A DNA stretch of 64,000 nt from Stutzerimonas urumqiensis (lineage in GTDB: Bacteria; Pseudomonadota; Gammaproteobacteria; Pseudomonadales; Pseudomonadaceae): the NCBI RefSeq assembly GCF_003640395.1, contig NZ_RBZQ01000001.1, forward strand, positions 620,001-684,000. Reading direction: 5' to 3'. Each line of letters starts with the position of its first letter. Position 1 is the first letter of the stretch. The position numbers and the translations under genes are program-made. Shown here piece by piece: positions 55,753-64,000 of the stretch. Below the pieces are notes generated by a model. It saw only the letters and a program-made list of their open reading frames with translations, was not told where the DNA came from and searched no databases.

Positions 55753-56025
55753 ATGAGCGAGCGAAACGAAAGCGCGAGAGAACAGCACGAGCCACGGTTT
55801 CCCGACGTGTACATGCCGGCCATGTGGCCGCTCGATTTGCAGTACTACCTGATCGACTGGCTCAGGGCCTGGCGCCAGCGCCGGCTCTATCGTCGCCTGC
55901 TGCAATTGGAGGATTGCGAGCTGGCCGTGCGTGACCTCGACCGTTCCCGGTTACGCGCGCTCGCCGAGCGTCCGCTACGGCAGGCCGTTGCCCAGATGCG
56001 GCGCAGCAGTGGCAAGCCACGCTGA
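55753..56025 (+). CDS. Small conserved hypothetical protein, arginine-rich
   Basis: Protein of 90 residues (MSERNESAREQHEPRFPDVY start) whose middle and end are rich in Arg and Trp: LIDWLRAWRQRRLYRRLLQL and RPLRQAVAQMRRSSGKPR. GGAGG at 55742-55746 supports ATG 55753. The pattern is like the short Arg-rich DUF1127 proteins but I cannot confirm membership. It is divergent from the LysR gene, which may regulate it. Confidence 0.65.
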   Translation: MSERNESAREQHEPRFPDVYMPAMWPLDLQYYLIDWLRAWRQRRLYRRLLQLEDCELAVRDLDRSRLRALAERPLRQAVAQMRRSSGKPR

Positions 56026-56039
56026 GGCGGCGGGGCGGG

Positions 56040-56993
56040 TCAGGGTTTGCGGGCAAGCATCACGGCGCGACGCGGCGCCGGCAGGCCTTCGATCGTTCGG
56101 GTGTGATCGTTCGGATCGAGGAAATCCGGCAGCGACTGGTAGCGCATCCAGTCGGTGCTGCGCTGCTCATCGATACCGGTCACCGAGACATCGACGCAGC
56201 GCACGTCGGTGAAGCCGGCACGCCGCAGCCACAGGGCCAGCGCCTCGACCGAGGGCAGGAACCAGACGTTGCGCATCTGGGCGTAGCGATCTTCCGGGAC
56301 CAGCGCGGTGTGCTCGTCGCCCTCGACCACCAGCGTCTCGAGCACCAGCTCGCCGCCGCGGACGAGGCAGTCCTTGAGGTCCAGCAGATGATCGACCGGA
56401 GATCGGCGGTGGTAGAGCACGCCCATCGAAAACACCGTGTCGAAGCCTTCGAGTCGCGGCGGCAGCTCTTCGAGGGCGAACGGCAGGTGCCAGGCGGGCA
56501 GTTGCGGCAGGTAGCGCTTGATCGCATGGAACTGGCAGAAGAACAGCCAGTTCGGATCGACCCCGATGACGCTGTCGGCGCCGGCACCGAGCATGCGCCA
56601 CATGTAATAGCCGTTGCCGCAACCGACATCGAGGACCCGCTTGCCACCGAGATCGAGGTGCGGCGCCACGCGCGTCCACTTCCAGTCCGACCGCCATTCG
56701 GTGTCGACATGCACGCCGAACACCTCGAACGGTCCCTTGCGCCACGGGCTCAGCCCCATCAGCGCCTCGCGCGTGGCGGCCGGATCGGCGTCGCCGAGCA
56801 GGCGCACGGCGTTGCGAATGTCATAGTCAGCGGGGGCAAGGTCCGGCAGCGCGGCGACGGCCCGCTGCCAACGCGGCAGGTCGCCGTGACCGATGGCGAA
56901 CTTGGCCTCGAACTGGGCTTGCAGGCCGTTGGCCCAGGCGGCCAGCGGCGTACCGGCGGCTTTCCACGCCAGGGCGGTGAGGTCGAGATTCAT
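56040..56993 (-). CDS. cmoB: tRNA U34 carboxymethyltransferase
   Basis: Transfers the carboxymethyl group from carboxy-S-adenosylmethionine to 5-hydroxyuridine at tRNA position 34, making cmo5U. The 317-residue protein has the SAM motif [20 protein letters not shown] and [16 protein letters not shown], plus [20 protein letters not shown], all characteristic of CmoB. ATG 56993 overlaps the cmoA stop (ATGA). Length equals E. coli CmoB (323) within a few residues. Confidence 0.95.
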   Translation of the reverse strand: MNLDLTALAWKAAGTPLAAWANGLQAQFEAKFAIGHGDLPRWQRAVAALPDLAPADYDIRNAVRLLGDADPAATREALMGLSPWRKGPFEVFGVHVDTEWRSDWKWTRVAPHLDLGGKRVLDVGCGNGYYMWRMLGAGADSVIGVDPNWLFFCQFHAIKRYLPQLPAWHLPFALEELPPRLEGFDTVFSMGVLYHRRSPVDHLLDLKDCLVRGGELVLETLVVEGDEHTALVPEDRYAQMRNVWFLPSVEALALWLRRAGFTDVRCVDVSVTGIDEQRSTDWMRYQSLPDFLDPNDHTRTIEGLPAPRRAVMLARKP

Positions 56994-57730
56994 GGCAGGG
57001 CGATCAGCGAGGCGAAATTCAGGCACTGGAACCAGGGCACCACGCGGCTGAAGCCGGCGTCGAGCAGGCGCTGGCGGTGCGTTTCCAGGCTGTCGGGCTT
57101 CATCACGTTCTCGATGGCGCTGCGCTTCTGCGCAATTTCCAGCTCCGAGTAGCCATTGGCGCGCTTGAACGCGATGTGCAGGTCGGTCAGCAGGGCCTGT
57201 TCGTCGTCGTCATCGAAGCGCAGCTTCTCGGACAGGATCAACGCGCCGCCGGGGCACAGCGACTGGCGAATCCGCGCCAGCAGCGTCGGCCGCTCCTGCG
57301 GCGGGACGAATTGCAGCGTGAAATTGAGCGCCACCACCGAGGCCGGTTGCAGGGGCAGGGCGAGAATATCGGCCTCGACCACCTCGACCGGCAGCAGCTC
57401 CTGGAACATCGCGTCCTGCGCATGCAGGTATTCACGGCAGCGCTCGACCATTGCCGTCGAGTTGTCGGCCGCGATCACCCGGCAGCCATCGGTCTTTACG
57501 TGGCGACGCAGCGCCTGGGTGACGGCGCCGAGCGAGGCGCCCAGGTCGTACAGGCAGGTGTTGGGCTGCGCGAAGCGGGCGGCGAGCACGCCGATGTTCT
57601 CGACGATCGTCGGGTAGCCCGGCACGGAGCGCTTGATCATGTCCGGGAAGACCCGGACGACGTCCTCGTTGAAGACGAAGTCGGGCACCTGCGCGAGCGG
57701 CGCGGCAAAAAGGCGGTCTGGATCGGTCAC
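56990..57730 (-). CDS. cmoA: Carboxy-S-adenosylmethionine synthase
   Basis: Makes carboxy-SAM from SAM and prephenate for CmoB. The 246-residue protein shows [20 protein letters not shown], the SAM site [31 protein letters not shown] and SEKLRF. The SAM motif has GASLG where many have GCSLG. GTG 57730 gives a length equal to E. coli CmoA (247); upstream in-frame sequence lacks similarity. It is the first gene of cmoA-cmoB. Confidence 0.94.
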   Translation of the reverse strand: MTDPDRLFAAPLAQVPDFVFNEDVVRVFPDMIKRSVPGYPTIVENIGVLAARFAQPNTCLYDLGASLGAVTQALRRHVKTDGCRVIAADNSTAMVERCREYLHAQDAMFQELLPVEVVEADILALPLQPASVVALNFTLQFVPPQERPTLLARIRQSLCPGGALILSEKLRFDDDDEQALLTDLHIAFKRANGYSELEIAQKRSAIENVMKPDSLETHRQRLLDAGFSRVVPWFQCLNFASLIALP

Positions 57731-57794
57731 GGCGGCGGGCTGCGGCTGGAAAGGCGCGCATTGTAGCGAACCCTTCCGGTCAGCCAAGCCCGCG

Positions 57795-58190
57795 TCACTG
57801 CACCCTGATGCGGCAATCGAAGGCGTCGGTCGGCGTGGGTTCCGCCTCCCACGGGCGCTGGTAGGCAAGGTGCAGGTGCGCCTCGCCGAGCTGGGTGGCG
57901 TCGAAGCGCCAGGTCGAGATGCCGTCACCGGCGATCAGCGCCTCCTCATCCGGCGTGGTGAATACCTCCGGGCCGAGCGGCACCAGGACCTCGGGCGCCG
58001 CGTCGAGCACGACCCAGCGGAAGCCGCTGGCCGGGTTGCTCGGCAGGCTGACGATCAGCGTCTGGCCGATCGTCAGATCGAGCGGACAGCGACTGTCGTC
58101 GCTCAACGCAACGCTGGACGGCGGGTTGGAGCTGCAGGCCGTCAGCAGGGCGAGCAGGGCGGCGGGGGCGAGGCGAGGAAGAGGCGACAT
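57795..58190 (-). CDS. Chagasin-like (I42) cysteine-protease inhibitor lipoprotein
   Basis: Predicted lipoprotein of 131 residues with signal peptide and lipobox LLTAC at about residues 15-19. The mature domain has two of the three inhibitory loops of the chagasin/I42 family: NPASGFRW (family NPTTGY.W loop) and YQRPWE (RPW loop). Such proteins block papain-like cysteine proteases by inserting these loops in the active-site cleft. The gene lies 64 bases upstream of cmoA on the same strand. Confidence 0.82.
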   Translation of the reverse strand: MSPLPRLAPAALLALLTACSSNPPSSVALSDDSRCPLDLTIGQTLIVSLPSNPASGFRWVVLDAAPEVLVPLGPEVFTTPDEEALIAGDGISTWRFDATQLGEAHLHLAYQRPWEAEPTPTDAFDCRIRVQ

Positions 58191-58329
58191 GGTTGGGTTC
58201 CGATCCGGCGATGCCCTTCAGGATAGCCGCCAGGCGCGTCGACCCCAACCACGCGTCGGTACGGTCCCGCCGATGCAGGTCGGGCAGGTCTGGGCCACAA
58301 TGGCGCTCCATTCATGCAAGGGCAGCCAG

Positions 58330-59127
58330 ATGACGGAGAAAGCGGTGCGGCGCAGCAAGGGGTCGTCGATCTCGCGGGTGCTGGAGATCGTCGAGGCAGT
58401 GGCTTCCGCCGAGCGGTCGCCATCCGCGGCCGAGCTGGCGTTCCTGCTCGACATTCCCAAGCCGAGTCTGCACCGCCTGCTGCAACAGTTGCAGGCCGAC
58501 GGCTACCTGCAGGTCAACATGCGCGGAGGGCTGGTGCCCGGCGAGCGGCTGCACCGCATGGCGATGGGCGTGCTCTACACCGGCCGCCACAAGGCGGTAC
58601 GCCAGGCCATCCTGCGCCGGTTGGCGGCCGAGATCGACGAAACCTGCGGCATCGCCATTCCCGATGGGCTGGACATGGTCTATTACGACCGCGTGCAGAG
58701 CAGCTGGCCGTTGCAGATCCACCTGCCGGTCGGCGCCCATGTGCCGATCTGGTGCACCGCCAGCGGCAAGCTGTACCTGAGCAGCTTCCCCAAGGCGCGC
58801 CGCGAGCAGATTCTCGCCAACCTGCCGATGCAGAAACTCTCCCGCCGGACCCTCACCGAGCCCGAGGCGCTGGAGCGCTCGCTGGCACGCATCCGCGAGA
58901 CGGAGCTGGGCATCGACGACGAGGAGTTCGTCGATGGCATGGTCGCCTGCTCGGTGCCGGTGAAGGACCAGGACGGCCGCCTGTTCGCCTGCCTGTTCAC
59001 CCACGCGCCCACGGTGCGCAAGAGCCTGGATGAACTCTGTCGCTTCGAACCGCTGCTGCGCGAGGCCGCGCGGGAGCTGGGCGAGCTGATCGGCGAGTTG
59101 CCGGCGTCGGGCGACGACGCCGTCTGA
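58330..59127 (+). CDS. IclR-family transcriptional regulator
   Basis: Regulator of 265 residues. The N-terminal winged helix (SPSAAELAFLLDIPKPSLHR followed by LLQQLQADGYL) and the C-terminal ligand-binding domain (GAHVPIWCTASGKLYLSSF and DEEFVDGMVACSVPV) are typical of IclR/PcaR-like proteins that sense small aromatic or organic acids. No catabolic operon is adjacent, so the target is unknown. ATG 58330 is preceded by AAGGGCA; ATG 58300 is an alternative. It converges on the helicase gene. Confidence 0.9.
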   Translation: MTEKAVRRSKGSSISRVLEIVEAVASAERSPSAAELAFLLDIPKPSLHRLLQQLQADGYLQVNMRGGLVPGERLHRMAMGVLYTGRHKAVRQAILRRLAAEIDETCGIAIPDGLDMVYYDRVQSSWPLQIHLPVGAHVPIWCTASGKLYLSSFPKARREQILANLPMQKLSRRTLTEPEALERSLARIRETELGIDDEEFVDGMVACSVPVKDQDGRLFACLFTHAPTVRKSLDELCRFEPLLREAARELGELIGELPASGDDAV

Positions 59128-59137
59128 TCCAGGCGAA

Positions 59138-59176
59138 CGCCGAGCCTGAGCCGCGAACAGCCGCTCCGGCTCGGCG
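59138..59176. terminator. Possible bidirectional terminator between iclR-like and helicase genes
   Basis: Nine-base arms 59138-59146 (CGCCGAGCC) and 59168-59176 (GGCTCGGCG) can pair across a 21-base loop in the 69-base convergent gap. There is no U-run, so function is uncertain. Confidence 0.35.
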
Positions 59177-59196
59177 ACGCGCGAGGCCGTGCGCCG

Positions 59197-61797
59197 TCAG
59201 CCCTCGCTGGCCTTTTTCTTCACGCGCGGGCGGCCGTCCTTGCGAGCCCTCGGCGTTCGCGGTCGCTTGGCCGGTTCTTGCTCGACCAGCACCGGCGCGT
59301 CCGACGGCGCGCCACCGGGGCCGGCGGCCTTTTCCAGATCGCGCAGCATGCGTGCGATCCGGTCGGCGAGTTTTTCGGAGCTCAGGCTTTCGCGGAAGCG
59401 TTCGACCAACAGGGGGAAGGCCAATGGCGTCGGTCGCGCGACCGCTTGCAGATCGAGCCGGCGCGCCTGCAAGCGCTGCAGGGTTCGCGCGAGGCGATCG
59501 ACGTCGAGCTCCTGACGCAGGACTTCCTCCTGCGCCTGGGTGAGCAGCAGGTTGTCCGGGTCGTACTGGCGGAACACGTCGAAGAACAGCCCACTCGACG
59601 CCTGCAACTGGCGGGCGCTCTTTTGCGCACCGGGATAGCCCGAAAATACCAGCCCGGCGATCCGCGCGATCTCGCGAAAGCGGCGCCGCGCCAGCTCGCC
59701 CGCGTTCAGACTGCCGAGCACGTCGTGCAGCAGGTCGTCGGGGCTGAACAGCGTCGGACCGAGCGCCGCTGACCAGTCCACCTCGGTGGCGCTCAGCAGT
59801 TCTAGGCCATAGTCGTTCACCGCGATCGAGAAGGTGACCGGTGCGCGCCTGGCCATGCGCCAGGCCAGCAGGCTGGCGAGCCCGAGGTGCACATGACGGC
59901 CGGCGAAGGGATAGAGGAACAGGTGCCAGCCTTCCCGCGACTTGTGCGTCTCGGCCAGCAAGGTGGTCTCGGTGGGCAGCGCCGACCAGCGCATCTGCAC
60001 CTCCAGCAGCGGGCGCGCGAGCTGCATTTCCGGCGTGTCGAAATGCCCGCGCGACGCCTCGCCCAGTTGCTCGACCACGGCATCGGCCAGCTCGCTGGAC
60101 AGCGGCATGCGGCCGCCGTTCCAGCGTGGCACGGCGGCCTTGCGGCCGGTTGCCCGTCGCACGTAGGTGGTCATGTTCTCGACGCGCACCAGCTCCAGCA
60201 GGCGACCGGCGAACAGGAAGCAGTCGCCCGGTCGCAGCCGTGCGATGAAGCCTTCCTCGACCGAGCCGAGCGAGCCGCCGGCGCCGCCCTTGGTCCAGTA
60301 CCGCACATGCAGCGCGGCATCGCTGACGATGGTGCCGATGCTCATCCGGTGGCGCTGCGCGATGCGCCGGCTGGGTACGCGCCACAGGCCTTGTTCGTCC
60401 GGCTCGACGCGCTGGTAGTCGGGGTAGGCGGTCAGCGAATGGCCGCCATGACGGACGAACGCCAGCGCCCAGGCCCATTCATCGTCATGCAGATCCCGGT
60501 AAGACCAGCACTGGCGAACCTCCTCGAGCAGGTCATCAGGCTTGAAGCCGCCACCGAGCGCCATGCTGACCAGATGCTGGACAAGGACATCGAGCGGTTT
60601 GTCCGGCGCGCTGCGCGCCTCGATGCGTTGCTCGGCAACGGCACGCTGTGCGGCGGCCGCTTCGACCAGTTCGAGGCTGTGCGTCGGTACCAGCGTCACC
60701 CGCGACGGGCGGCCGGGCGCGTGGCCGGAGCGACCGGCGCGCTGCATCAGGCGTGCGACACCCTTGGGCGAGCCGACCTGCAGCACGCGCTCGACCGGCA
60801 GGAAGTCCACGCCGAGATCGAGGCTGGACGTGCAGACCACGGCCTTGAGCTGGCCCTTCTTTAGCCCAAGTTCGACCCAGTCGCGCACCTCGCGCGCCAG
60901 CGATCCGTGGTGCAGCGCAATGAGCCCGGCCCAATCCGGCCGCGCCTCCAGGATGGCCTGGTACCACAGCTCCGACTGGGATCGCGTGTTGGTGAACACC
61001 AGCGACGTCGCCGCCGAATCGATCTCGGCGACAACCTGCGGCAGCATTTTCAGCCCGAGATGCCCGGCCCACGGAAACCGATCGATCGCCGCGGGCAGCA
61101 GCGTGTCGATGCGCAGATCCTTCGGCACCTTGCCCTGCACCAGCCGGCCGTGGCCCGGATAGACCAGTACCTCGAGCGCGTGCGGCTGATTGCCGAGCGT
61201 TGCCGACAGGCCCCAGGCGACCAGCCCCGGGTGCCAGCGACGCAGGCGGGCCAGGGCCAGTTGCAGCTGGGCGCCGCGCTTGTTGCCGAGCAGCTCGTGC
61301 CATTCATCGACCACCAGCATGCGCAGCCCGGCGAAGGCTTCGCGCGCATCGGCACGGGTCAGCAGCAGGGTCAGGCTCTCTGGCGTCGTGACCAGCACGC
61401 TCGGCAGCCGGCGGCTCTGGCGCGCGCGCTCGGCGCTGTCGGTGTCGCCGGTTCGCAGGCCGAGGCTCCAGTGGATGCCGAGTTCGTCCAGCGGCGCTTG
61501 CAACGCGCGCGCCGTGTCCGCGGCGAGCGCCCGCATCGGCGTGATCCACAACACCGTGAGCGGCGCCGGCTTGCTGGCCGTGCCACCGTCGGCGAAGCGG
61601 GCCAGCGCGCCGAGCCAGACGGCGTACGTCTTGCCGGCGCCGGTGGTGGCGTGCAACAGGCCGGACTCACCGGTCGCAATCGCCTGCCAGACCTCGCGCT
61701 GAAAGGGAAAGGGCTGCCACGCCTTGTCGGCGAACCAGCGCTCTCCGAGCCCGGCCGGCTCGGGCGTTTGTCTAGCGGTTCGGCTCGGCGGGTTCAT
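59197..61797 (-). CDS. Ligase-associated DEXH-box helicase (Lhr-like)
   Basis: Superfamily 2 ATP-dependent helicase of 866 residues, related to Lhr, encoded with the DNA ligase for repair. Motifs in order: Q-like [11 protein letters not shown], Walker [20 protein letters not shown]-type [23 protein letters not shown] in [17 protein letters not shown], and [16 protein letters not shown] Lys/Arg-rich tail ([20 protein letters not shown]) closes the protein. ATG 61797 ([10 protein letters not shown]) gives the usual N-terminus. Its start overlaps the tandem-repeat frame that follows the ligase gene. Confidence 0.92.
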   Translation of the reverse strand: MNPPSRTARQTPEPAGLGERWFADKAWQPFPFQREVWQAIATGESGLLHATTGAGKTYAVWLGALARFADGGTASKPAPLTVLWITPMRALAADTARALQAPLDELGIHWSLGLRTGDTDSAERARQSRRLPSVLVTTPESLTLLLTRADAREAFAGLRMLVVDEWHELLGNKRGAQLQLALARLRRWHPGLVAWGLSATLGNQPHALEVLVYPGHGRLVQGKVPKDLRIDTLLPAAIDRFPWAGHLGLKMLPQVVAEIDSAATSLVFTNTRSQSELWYQAILEARPDWAGLIALHHGSLAREVRDWVELGLKKGQLKAVVCTSSLDLGVDFLPVERVLQVGSPKGVARLMQRAGRSGHAPGRPSRVTLVPTHSLELVEAAAAQRAVAEQRIEARSAPDKPLDVLVQHLVSMALGGGFKPDDLLEEVRQCWSYRDLHDDEWAWALAFVRHGGHSLTAYPDYQRVEPDEQGLWRVPSRRIAQRHRMSIGTIVSDAALHVRYWTKGGAGGSLGSVEEGFIARLRPGDCFLFAGRLLELVRVENMTTYVRRATGRKAAVPRWNGGRMPLSSELADAVVEQLGEASRGHFDTPEMQLARPLLEVQMRWSALPTETTLLAETHKSREGWHLFLYPFAGRHVHLGLASLLAWRMARRAPVTFSIAVNDYGLELLSATEVDWSAALGPTLFSPDDLLHDVLGSLNAGELARRRFREIARIAGLVFSGYPGAQKSARQLQASSGLFFDVFRQYDPDNLLLTQAQEEVLRQELDVDRLARTLQRLQARRLDLQAVARPTPLAFPLLVERFRESLSSEKLADRIARMLRDLEKAAGPGGAPSDAPVLVEQEPAKRPRTPRARKDGRPRVKKKASEG

Positions 61798-62212
61798 CGT
61801 GGCTTCGAATCCAGGGAAGAGGGTTGGCGACCTGACACCGCACCCGCCGGCCGCTTGGCGCTCCGCGTCCGCCGGCGGGCGGACCGACGACGCTCTTGAA
61901 CGACGGGCTGACAACTCGTTTGGTCGACGGGCTCATGACGCTTTTGGCCGACGGGCTGGCACCGCTGCTGGTCGGTAGGCTGACGCCGCTGTTGGTCCGC
62001 GGACTGGCACCGCTGTTGGTCCGCGGGTTGACGCCGCTTTTGTAGGAGCCAGCTTGCTGGCGAAGGGCTTCCGGCGGGGGTGGGTTTTTCGCCAGCAAGC
62101 TGGCTCCTACAGGAGCAGGAGAAATCGGGGCTGGGGATACGATGCACAGACAACAGCACGCAGCGCCGCCTATGGGGCCTCGCTTTGTCACGGGCTGGCG
62201 GGATGGCGTCAT
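61772..62212 (-). CDS. Possible repeat-containing protein between ligase and helicase (doubtful)
   Basis: An open frame of 146 codons starts at ATG 62212, overlapping the ligase stop as ATGA, and ends 25 bases inside the helicase gene. This is the arrangement of translationally coupled operon genes. The product would hold about seven 8-residue repeats ([32 protein letters not shown] and so on) encoded by the 24-bp array, plus a stretch read from the REPIN. Another minus frame is also open across the array, and high GC and repeats alone can keep frames open, so coding is unproven. Confidence 0.3.
   Translation of the reverse strand: MTPSRQPVTKRGPIGGAACCCLCIVSPAPISPAPVGASLLAKNPPPPEALRQQAGSYKSGVNPRTNSGASPRTNSGVSLPTSSGASPSAKSVMSPSTKRVVSPSFKSVVGPPAGGRGAPSGRRVRCQVANPLPWIRSHDEPAEPNR
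61882..62041. repeat. 24-bp tandem repeat array, about 6.7 copies
   Basis: Units at 61882, 61906, 61930, 61954, 61978, 62002 and a truncated one at 62026-62041 share the pattern g-gctgacgccgct-tttggtc-acg with variation; the two units at 61978 and 62002 are the most alike. The last unit is cut by the REPIN at 62042, which suggests the REPIN inserted into the array or recombined at its edge. It is not a CRISPR since there are no unique spacers. Confidence 0.9.
62042..62110. repeat. REPIN: two inverted REP sequences
   Basis: Arms 62042-62064 and 62088-62110 are perfect 23-base inverted copies, beginning GTAGGAGCCAG and ending GGCTCCTAC, with a 23-base spacer. This is the REP doublet form (REPIN) that is mobilised by RAYT transposases in Pseudomonas; no RAYT gene is in the window. 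It has a different core from the REPs at 35668-36057. Confidence 0.88.
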
Positions 62213-63909
62213 CCCAATAGGTCCTGCAACGTGGCCAGCGTGTCGGCTTCTTCGATCGGTTTGTCGTGTCGCCAGCGCAGCATGCGCGGGAAGCGCACGG
62301 CGATGCCGCTTTTATGGCGGCTACTGGCGGCGATGCCTTCGAAGCCGAGCTCGAACACCAGCGTTGGCGTCACGCTGCGCACGGGGCCGAATTTCTCGAC
62401 TGTGGTGCGGCGGACGATGGCGTCGACCCGGCGCATTTCTTCGTCGGTGAGCCCCGAATAGGCCTTGGCGAAGGGCACCAGGCTGCGGTTCGGCTCACCC
62501 GGCTCGCCGTCCCAGACGGCGAAGGTGAAGTCGGTGTACAGGCTCGCCCGGCGGCCATGCCCACGCTGGGCATAGATGAGCACGGCGTCGATTGAGTACG
62601 GATCAATCTTCCACTTCCACCAGACGCCCACGTCCTTGGTGCGCCCGACGCCGTACTGGGCCTCGCGGGCCTTGATCATCATGCCTTCCACGCCACGTGC
62701 GCGAGACGCTTCGCGCTCCCGCGCGAGCGAGGCCCAGTCCAGCCCCTCGATCGTGGGTGAAACCATCAGCCGCGGATTGGGGCAGTCGTGCACCACCTGT
62801 TCCAGCCGTGCCCGGCGCGCATGAAGCGGCTGCTGGCGCCAGTCCTCGCCTTGCCACTCGAGCAGGTCATAGGCGAGCACGGCGACCGGCGCCTGTTCCA
62901 GGACCTTGGCCGTGAGGTTCTTGCGGCCGATGCGCTGCTGTAGCAGGGCGAACGGCTGCACGCCACTGCGCTGCGGCGCGGCTTCGCCGGACTGCTCGAA
63001 CGCCTCGCCTTGCGCGGGTGACTCGTCGAACCGCCAGACCACGATCTCGCCATCGATCACCGTGCCGTCGGGTAAACAGCCGGCCAATTCGCAGAGTTCG
63101 GGAAAGCGTTCGCTGACCAGTTCCTCGCCGCGCGACCAGACCCAGATCTGCCCGTCGCGCTTGACCAGCTGGGCGCGAATGCCGTCCCACTTCCATTCCA
63201 CCAGCCAGTTCTCGGGCGGGCCGAGGAGCGTATTGAACTCCTCGACCGGCGCTTGCAGCGCATGGGCAAGGAAGAAGGGGTAGGGCTGGCCGCCGCGCTG
63301 CGCATGTTCGTCGGCCGACTCCTCGGCGATCAGCGCCCGATAGCCGTCGGCGCTTGGCCGGTGCGACAGGTCGGTGTAGCCGACCAGCCGCTGGGCAACT
63401 CGCTTGGGGTCGATCTCGGCCAGTGCTGCGAGCGCACGGGTCACCAGCAACTTGGACACACCGACCCGGAAGGCGCCGGTGATCAGCTTGATGCACACCA
63501 TCTGGCTGCGCCGATCCAGTTGCGCCCAGAGCCGCGGCAGGCGCTCGGCCAGTTCCTCGGGTGGCAGGCCGCGCAGGGGCAGCAGCTTGTCTTCCATCCA
63601 GACGGCGAGGCCGTCCTGGTCCTGATGTTCCGCCTCGGGCAGCAGCAGCGAGATGGTTTCGGCCAGGTCGCCGACCGCCTGGTAGCTCTCTTCGAACAGC
63701 CAGTCCGGCAGGCCCGAGGCGCGCACCGCGGTCTCGCGCAGCAGGCGCGCCGGCACCAGCTGGCGCGGCCGGCCGCCGGCCAGGAAGTACACCGCCCAGG
63801 CGGCGTCTTCGGCCGGCGTATCGCGGAAATAGTCGCGCATGGCCGCGAGCTTGGCGTTGCTCGAGGTGGTCGCATCGAGGCGGGCATAGAGCTCGGCGAA
63901 AGCCTTCAT
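62209..63909 (-). CDS. ATP-dependent DNA ligase (ligase-associated repair module)
   Basis: Nick-sealing ligase of 566 residues with the full-length three-domain layout of eukaryotic ligase I. An N-terminal DNA-binding domain (about 1-200) precedes the nucleotidyltransferase domain with the adenylated Lys in EWKWDGIRAQLVKRDG, IDGEIVVW, and GVEGMMIKAREAQYGVG plus VWWKWKID. The OB-fold domain follows with SLVPFAKAYSGLTDEEM. In bacteria this type is linked to an MBL exonuclease and a Lhr-like helicase for DNA repair. ATG 63909 follows the upstream gene by 43 bases. Confidence 0.93.
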   Translation of the reverse strand: MKAFAELYARLDATTSSNAKLAAMRDYFRDTPAEDAAWAVYFLAGGRPRQLVPARLLRETAVRASGLPDWLFEESYQAVGDLAETISLLLPEAEHQDQDGLAVWMEDKLLPLRGLPPEELAERLPRLWAQLDRRSQMVCIKLITGAFRVGVSKLLVTRALAALAEIDPKRVAQRLVGYTDLSHRPSADGYRALIAEESADEHAQRGGQPYPFFLAHALQAPVEEFNTLLGPPENWLVEWKWDGIRAQLVKRDGQIWVWSRGEELVSERFPELCELAGCLPDGTVIDGEIVVWRFDESPAQGEAFEQSGEAAPQRSGVQPFALLQQRIGRKNLTAKVLEQAPVAVLAYDLLEWQGEDWRQQPLHARRARLEQVVHDCPNPRLMVSPTIEGLDWASLAREREASRARGVEGMMIKAREAQYGVGRTKDVGVWWKWKIDPYSIDAVLIYAQRGHGRRASLYTDFTFAVWDGEPGEPNRSLVPFAKAYSGLTDEEMRRVDAIVRRTTVEKFGPVRSVTPTLVFELGFEGIAASSRHKSGIAVRFPRMLRWRHDKPIEEADTLATLQDLLG

Positions 63910-63952
63910 GCGGGCCTCCCGAGTGCCGGGGCGGTGGCGAGGGACGGCGCGT

Positions 63953-64000
63953 TCATCCAGCCTCCTGGGCGGGGGTGTCGTCCTCCTCGCCGTACTCGGT
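63953..64000 (-). CDS. C-terminus of a gene upstream of the ligase, probably ligase-associated MBL exonuclease
   Basis: Only the last 15 codons and stop are in the window, read as TEYGEEDDTPAQEAG. This acidic tail, and the position immediately upstream of the ligase on the same strand, fit the metallo-beta-lactamase-fold exonuclease that heads the module in other bacteria. The identity is inferred mainly from context. Confidence 0.5.
   Translation of the reverse strand, partial: TEYGEEDDTPAQEAG

Noticed and set aside
61882-62041. CRISPR array
   Set aside because: Units are head-to-tail with no unique spacers and no cas genes are present.

Overview
The window is high-GC gammaproteobacterial chromosome of the family Pseudomonadaceae, most like Pseudomonas sensu lato and possibly the stutzeri group. 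The basis is the conserved order rne | rluC-HAD-sppA | maf | yceD-rpmF-plsX-fabD-fabG-acpP-fabF-pabC-mltG-tmk-holB-pilZ-tatD, Pseudomonas-type REP sequences, an OprP/OprO-type porin, and the neighbourhood of a TetR regulator, a DUF4823 lipoprotein and a DUF1285 protein. No plasmid, phage or insertion-sequence genes and no CRISPR array are visible.

Region 1 (1-15.4 kb) is core metabolism: RNase E with a long leader, ribosome assembly (RluC, YceD, L32), the fatty-acid synthesis cluster, cell-wall and DNA-replication genes, and the type IV pilus protein PilZ. Region 2 (15.5-28.5 kb) holds an aminotransferase, regulators, lipoproteins, a leucine-rich-repeat protein kinase with a small membrane partner, a ZIP metal transporter, a GST, a large hybrid histidine kinase, a DUF305 protein and oxygen-independent coproporphyrinogen oxidase HemN. 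Region 3 (28.6-39.5 kb) contains an unexpected cytoplasmic apyrase of the human CANT1 / blood-feeding-insect type. It also contains a nearly self-sufficient selenoprotein island: formate dehydrogenase FdnGHI (with an in-frame UGA selenocysteine codon and its SECIS hairpin), FdhE, tRNA-Sec, SelB and SelA; only SelD is not seen.

Region 4 (39.9-45.4 kb) is a six-gene stressosome-type signalling operon: RsbR-, RsbS- and RsbT-like proteins, an RsbX-like phosphatase fused to a second RsbT-like ATPase, a hybrid histidine kinase that begins with a third RsbT-like ATPase, and a receiver-kinase. No sigma factor or anti-sigma factor lies beside it, so its output is unknown. Region 5 (45.4-59.1 kb) has LdhA, an MFS exporter, an ankyrin protein, an aldo/keto reductase, a PA3286-type ketoacyl synthase III, an OprO-like porin, a GNAT-like protein, LysR and IclR regulators, the CmoA/CmoB tRNA-modification pair and a chagasin-like protease inhibitor lipoprotein.

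Region 6 (59.2-64 kb) is the ligase-associated DNA repair module: helicase, ATP-dependent DNA ligase and the tail of the presumed exonuclease. Between ligase and helicase lie a 24-bp tandem array and a perfect REPIN. All start-site choices, promoters and domain calls come from reading the sequence and from remembered family features; no database search was run.
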